64,000 bases of DNA. It comes from Piscicola geometra. Its lineage: Eukaryota > Annelida > Clitellata > Hirudinida > Piscicolidae. This document shows, piece by piece, positions 59,527-64,000 of this stretch. The stretch is taken from positions 5,558,535 through 5,622,534 of the forward strand of contig OX030960.1 in NCBI GenBank assembly GCA_943735955.1, read 5' to 3'. A program made the translations under genes and the position numbers. The notes under the pieces were generated by a model, which was not told where the DNA came from, searched no databases, and saw only the letters and a list, made by a program, of their open reading frames with translations. Numbering within the stretch: the first letter of the stretch is position 1; every line of letters starts with the position of its first letter.

Positions 59527-59652
59527 GTATTATAAATAAAGTACTTATAAATATTTTTTCCAATTAAATATGTTAAACTTAAAAGAAATGCTGTGGAAAC
59601 AGGTAACATATTTCTTTAGAAAAAATATTTATAAGTACTTTATTTATAATAC
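59527..59652. repeat. Perfect 34-bp inverted repeat (hairpin/MITE-like)
   Basis: Left arm 59527-59560 (starts GTATTATAAATAAAGTAC) is the exact reverse complement of the right arm 59619-59652. The 58-bp spacer holds a second, shorter pair (AAATATGTTA / TAACATATTT), so a longer bulged stem can form. It may be a small foldback element. No target duplication was resolved. Confidence 0.85.
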
Positions 59653-60177
59653 TTCAAATTAACTTAAGTAGTTTTCAATTAGTTGCCTTCATACATAGCA
59701 ATAAAACGATCATTTGTAACTAAGCAGTTCGGGGCAAGATGACATGCTTTTCATCTTGACTCGTTTTTCAGAATTTTCAAAAGTAGATATGATTATGACA
59801 CTGAAGCTTTTGTGCTGGCTTATTATTAGTTAGTTTTTATAAATTAAGAAATTACCGCCAAGAATTAATGCTGTAAATTATAGATAATTACGGATGTTTA
59901 GATTTCATCCTATTTTCATGATATTACAATTTATTTTACTTTGATATTTGATATTTTCAAAATGTAAGAACATTGTTATGATTGGTTTAACCATGTGAAA
60001 TATTAAGAAGATTAAAATTTTAGAATTTTTTTAGTGTTGTAGTGAAAACTTAGGGTTGTAGAAAAATGAAATTATTTTTACATATATTTATTTTAAAAAG
60101 TAAATGTTGATATATTTAAAAATAAATGAATGCTCTAACAGTTCAGGAAAACAAAGTTTTTTATATTTAAAAATTAA

Positions 60178-60245
60178 ATAACCAAACGACATAAATCGTT
60201 AACCAGGTCTTCTTGCCCTGGTCTCCCCTAACTGAATAAATAATT
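60178..60245 (+). mobile_element. SINE-like tail
   Basis: AACGACATAAATCGTTAACC, then CAGGTCTTCTTGCCCTGGTC and TCCCCTAACTGAATAAATAA. The CCAGG...CCTGG hairpin followed by AATAAATAA resembles the 3' end of SINE/LINE families with short repeat tails. Confidence 0.4.
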
Positions 60246-60499
60246 TAATTTGTCTGCACACTCTGATGCGCATGCTATTTTCATCACAGAAAACTAGAAA
60301 CATTAACTTTCTAAAAAGAATGGTAAGCAATAATTTAGAATAACTCTAAATGATAATTATCATACTTATAAGCCCTTTCAACTCTTCTTCTAAGATCGAT
60401 AGATCTGATCCCTTCCAATTTTAACTTCTGCATATTAGAGAAGCATCCTTTTTAAAAAAGCTCAAAAGATTTTGAATGAATGATTAATATTATTATAAA

Positions 60500-60850
60500 A
60501 GATGCGCCGAATTTTTGATTTAGTGTCGAATTTTTCAAATTTATTAGATTCGTATGCTGTCGAATTGTTGCGTCCGATCGACAACGACTGGTGTATTTCT
60601 TAGAAATCTTATCGACGTGTTCGTTCCAGAGAAGTTCACACGCATAACCCTCCTTAAAAGATGTGACGTTTGATGCTTGTGAAGCTCTTAGGTTTTCTTG
60701 AGTGTATATTTTTTGGAAGTTTTACAAATGAACTGACTGAATTTGTTTCCCAATGTTAGATTGCTTCAGAATTTTTTTTAGAATGTTTGTATCTTCAATT
60801 GTGGCAATTTTACGATACAGTAGGCTGTCGTCTGCTCAGTACATTTTTTT
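60500..60850 (-). mobile_element. Non-LTR retrotransposon fragment (reverse transcriptase)
   Basis: On the minus strand the frame starts ADDSLLYRKIATIEDT, the YADD-type catalytic box of Jockey/CR1/L2-like reverse transcriptases. After a stop it continues with LLWNEHVDKISKKYTSR, matching the downstream 'L.W..H...I..K' region. The frame is broken and no 5' part exists in the window. Confidence 0.5.
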
Positions 60851-61176
60851 CTATTTTTTCATTTCGTCAATATATCAATAAAGCCGATTTAATTTTATTT
60901 TGATAGAAAGTTGTAATGAAAGTTATTAGGTGATTTAGAGCTCTAAACATGAAAGTACAAGAACAAGTGCGACAACAGTACTTTATGTGCTGAATTTTGT
61001 TAACATTAGTTTAGATAAATGCAAGAAAACTAAATTGAACTACTTCAGTAAACTCTGAAGCCTTCATAAATAAATGCAGCCAAGATTGATAGAAAAGTCT
61101 CATAAGAAGTTAAATTTAATCTTATATAAAACTCTATTATGCAAAGTTTACTTGAGTTTCTCGGAAATTAGTTGCC

Positions 61177-62376
61177 TTATAAAAGCTCAATGAAGAAGTC
61201 TTTGAGATACTTTTTGAATTTATCCATCGACGAATCGCCTGCAAACACCAAATGATAAAGGAGGGAAGCGACGAGAGAGCCGATAAGGGGACCAACCAAG
61301 TATATCTGCATAAAAAAATTAATATATTTTAATATTAGAAGAAATTAGATATTACAAAAATAGAGAAAAAATGTATTAAACCCAAAGGTATGGATAATGG
61401 TGGATGAAGCCAGAAGCAATATGCGTGCCAATGGCAGCTGCAGGGTTCATGCAACCTCCCGTGAAAGGGCCCTAGAGGGGAAGTGGGAACGAGTTTGGTG
61501 ATCAATGATTTTTATTTGAATCTTAAGCGACTTTTAAAAATATTTTTGAATATAAACTATGGATGCAATCAGGTCTTTTGATTACTTGAGAAGATAATTT
61601 TATGCATTATGTGAACGGGTAGCTGAGTCGGCAACGACTCTCGGCTTGACCAATAATAAAAGGTCCTAGGCTCAAGTGCAACCAATGCCCTAGTAACCCA
61701 AAGACGCAAATGAAAACATGCAGCCTAAGTGGCCTAGAAGCCCGTTTGGGTTATACGCCACTATAATAATCCTCGGCATTGTTATAATTCAATTCTAAAA
61801 GAAAATTATAATTTATTACAATTAACTAACGGCCCACAGTAGATTAAGAGTGCAACAAAGTCCAATACTAAGAGCTGCTGAGCCTCCAGGATGAGGCTTT
61901 GTAGAGTCGGCAGTTGCCATGATCACGAAAATGAGCAAAAATGTGATGATGGCTTCAATAATGAAGCCCTGATACCACGTTACTCCGTCTCCAAGCGTCA
62001 CTGCTCCGGCGTGGTCGTTGAAACCAGGTGGAGAAACGAACTTGATCACATGGGCAGCTGCAGTGGCACCGAATGTTTGAGAAAATGAGCGAAAAACGAA
62101 GCTTAGTATTCCGATTTTGTGAGTGATTAAGAATGCGAAAGACACAGACGGGTTGACGTGGTTTCCACCGGTAAGATCACCGCCCCAGATGACTGTGGCT
62201 ACCGAGAGACCGACAGCGAAAGGGATTTGAATGGAACTTCTTGGAGATTTGTCGTCTGGGTCGTAACTGGATGCACCCACCTCCAGCAGAACCATCATGA
62301 ATGTCCCGAGGAACTCGTACAAAACAGCTTTCAAAAACTTGAAACTTCTTATATCTGAAGCGCTTTTAGAAGGCAT
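61177..62376 (-). CDS. AQP8: AQP8-like aquaporin, copy 1
   Basis: Exons: 62376-61831, 61471-61382, 61305-61177; 765 nt, 254 residues (human AQP8 261). ATG at 62376 (MPSKSASDI). Six spans are expected. First pore motif: GGNHVNPSVSF with NPS at 75-77 instead of NPA. Second: GGCMNPAAAIG with NPA at 191-193. The GGCMNPA form and the WIYLVGPLIGSLVASLLY end resemble AQP8 more than AQP1/4. AQP8 channels pass water, ammonia and hydrogen peroxide. The Arg that normally follows the second NPA (selectivity filter) is Ala194 here, so the pore may be wider or less charged; that is inference. Introns are 359 and 76 bp; the first contains a SINE. Downstream member of a head-to-tail pair. Subfamily is less sure than the aquaporin call. 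Confidence 0.88.
61618..61795 (+). mobile_element. tRNA-derived SINE with shared tail, in the aquaporin intron
   Basis: Head: GGGTAGCTGAGTCGGCAACG (A-box-like) and CCTAGGCTCAAGTGCAACC (B-box-like, type II tRNA spacing). Tail: AGCCCGTTTGGGTTATACGC, CACTATAATAATCCTCGGCA, related to the tails at 10262, 22618 and 33601. It is antisense to the aquaporin gene. Confidence 0.6.
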
Positions 62377-63514
62377 TTTTTGATAATAATTTTCAAATGT
62401 TAGTTCTATCTCGCGAGGCGGAAAATATCGCTTTAATATGAGGTCTATTGTGCCCAGGCACTTTATAGCTTCGGGCTCATTGATGTGTTCTTTTTACATC
62501 TCATTAACCCATATCAGTTTGCGAAAGAATTGATTACACTTATTCGTGTCAATTAGATGGAAGCGAAAGAACTTTTTGAGCTGAAGTTCCATGATTGAAC
62601 GCATTTTAAACTTTCGATTAATCGACTATGACCGGTATAAGGATCGGTTGATTAATTAATTAATTGATCTATTCATTCTTTATTCTATTTAATTTTTTTC
62701 GCTTTTATTCTCAAGTTTCAAATTAAAATATTATTTTTTTCTTAATATCTATCTCTTACGGATTTTAAAACGCAAATGATAACTAATTGGAAATGAAGCA
62801 TATCTATAAAAAAATTAAATCCTACACTGAACCTCAAACAATAGAAAGACGTTTAAATATTCATTTTTCTTACTTCAACTCAAGCTTTATCTTGAAGATA
62901 GAATGAAAAAAAGCTTTTTCAAGCTCTAAAGTTTCAAGCGGGGCTTGCAGGTGTGAAATCAGTGCTTTAAAATACAACAAAACTTTATAAGCAAAATGTT
63001 TGAAGAAAAATAGGGTGTCAATCATGTCATGACGTCATTTGTAATGAAGAAAGGGTGGAGCTTCATGCAGGATCCCAATTTACTCCACCATAGTCTATAA
63101 ATGATAAACGCCTCATTATATATGAAAAATAGTCTATAATGGATATTGAAGATACATGTAAGTCATCAAAGGCAGCCTTATTTTGCCCAAAACAAAAATC
63201 TAAATCTAAAAAATGTAAAGCAGTAATAATTTATAATTCAAATGCAGAAATAATAAGAAAAGAGTGACGTTGAGCCGGGAATGTCTCTGACGTTTTAATT
63301 GTGCTAACAATTGCCAATAAAACTTCAACCTGTTATAATTTGTTTAAAAATAAAATTATAAAATTCTTTAAGCTAATATATAAACTATTATTATACAACT
63401 ACCCTTGGTTAAATGTCATTGTAATGGGAAAAAATGAAATTAGTAGTTCACTAACCAATTAATTTTAACTTTTATAAAAAATATAAATGAAAATCTTTTT
63501 CGCCTTCTTTTAAT
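62377..63514. other. Spacer between the two aquaporin copies
   Basis: About 1.1 kb of AT-rich sequence, no gene. Its left end should contain the promoter of aquaporin copy 1. I see no clear element. Confidence 0.5.
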
Positions 63515-63852
63515 TTAAAAATGGCAACACTTGTTCAATAGATTATAACAAAGAGCTTGTGTACGTAGTATGAGCTCAAGAAAGATCTTGAGATACTTTT
63601 TGAATTTATCCATCGACGAATCGCCTGCAAACACCAAATGATAAAGGAGGGAAGCGACGAGAGAGCCGGTAAGGGGACCAACCATGTATATCTGCATCAA
63701 ATAAAAATAATATTTTAATTTTTTAAATTAACTGAAAAATACTTTTAAAATTATAACTTAACCCAAAAGTATGGATAATGGTGGATGAAGCCAGAAGCAA
63801 TATGCGTGCCAATGGCAGCGGCAGGGTTCATGCAACCTCCCGTGAAAGGGCC
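63515..63852 (-). CDS. AQP8: AQP8-like aquaporin, copy 2 (last two exons; 5' part outside window)
   Basis: Exons 63852-63763 (90 nt) and 63691-63515 (stop at 63515), equivalent to exons 2 and 3 of copy 1. Exon 2 is almost identical (GGCMNPAAAIGTHIASG; the same Ala after NPA), with YFW for YLW. Exon 3 keeps GPLTGSLVASLLYHLVFAGD, then diverges after YLK and is longer, ending NLLNKCCHF. The intron bases next to exon 2 (GTGGGAACGAGTTTGGTGAT) also match copy 1, so the duplication is fairly recent. The first exon should lie beyond position 64000. Confidence 0.85.
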
Positions 63853-64000
63853 CTAGAGGGAAAGTGGGAACGAGTTTGGTGATGAAGCATGCTTGATTCA
63901 ATTTTTAGTGGCTTCTATAAGAATAAAGTCAAAATAAATCAATGATTTTCACGGTAGATTTTAACAAATAATTTTCAAAACTACGCGAAAATAAATAAGA
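63853..64000 (-). other. Intron 1 of aquaporin copy 2, cut by the window end
   Basis: The first 45 bases match the same intron of copy 1; the rest is AT-rich. The SINE found in copy 1's intron is not seen in the part visible here. Confidence 0.6.

Larger units (their letters stand above)
58499..61176. other. Intergenic region rich in transposon debris
   Basis: No gene. It contains a CCCCCT-rich dispersed repeat (59077-59180), a perfect inverted repeat (59527-59652), a SINE-like tail (60178-60245) and a LINE reverse-transcriptase fragment (60500-60850). Confidence 0.55.

Overview
The window is animal nuclear DNA, not bacterial. Genes are split by introns with GT..AG ends, the intergenic DNA is strongly AT-rich, and tRNA-derived SINEs, DNA-transposon relics and many microsatellites are present. 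The recognisable proteins (ARFGAP1, nicalin, GUCD1, an RBM15/spenito protein, AQP8-like channels, an FMRFamide-receptor-like GPCR) and a multicopy gene family I associate with marine invertebrates suggest an invertebrate bilaterian. I cannot name the phylum.

Layout. 1-2.8 kb: microsatellites and a SINE. 2.83-3.74 kb (-): GUCD1 in one exon. 3.7-12.1 kb: no gene I can support; SINE pieces, a GTTAAC-rich array and one exon-like non-coding segment. 12.09-16.04 kb (-): complete ARFGAP1, 11 exons, reading frame closing at 450 codons. 17.6-22.5 kb: a transposon graveyard with a 1371-bp tandem duplication, an ST13 (Hsc70-interacting protein) pseudogene and a decayed hAT element. 24.84-36.15 kb (+): peptide GPCR, 8 exons, 538 codons. 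37.79-45.35 kb (+): about 1311-residue disordered protein that I do not recognise, 4 exons. 45.88-53.29 kb (-): complete nicalin, 14 exons, 565 codons, with a 1.9-kb minisatellite in one intron. 53.54-55.09 kb (-): RBM15/spenito-like protein in one exon. 55.6-58.5 kb (+): three decayed copies, in tandem, of an uncharacterised metazoan gene family. 58.5-61.2 kb: repeats, a perfect 34-bp inverted repeat and a LINE fragment. 61.18-62.38 kb (-): AQP8-like aquaporin, 3 exons; 63.5 kb to the window end (-): a second copy, cut off by the window edge.

The genes do not form a pathway. ARFGAP1 (Golgi COPI coat), nicalin (ER translocon) and the aquaporins (membrane) are housekeeping or physiological genes that happen to be neighbours. 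NCLN and the RBM15-like gene lie 250 bp apart on the same strand. The aquaporins are a head-to-tail duplication.

The most distinctive pattern is that tandem repeats are not scattered evenly. Trinucleotide runs and minisatellites sit directly beside splice donors or acceptors in ARFGAP1, NCLN and the GPCR. All exon boundaries were assigned by eye from splice consensus, reading phase and similarity to remembered family sequences. No alignment or database search was possible.
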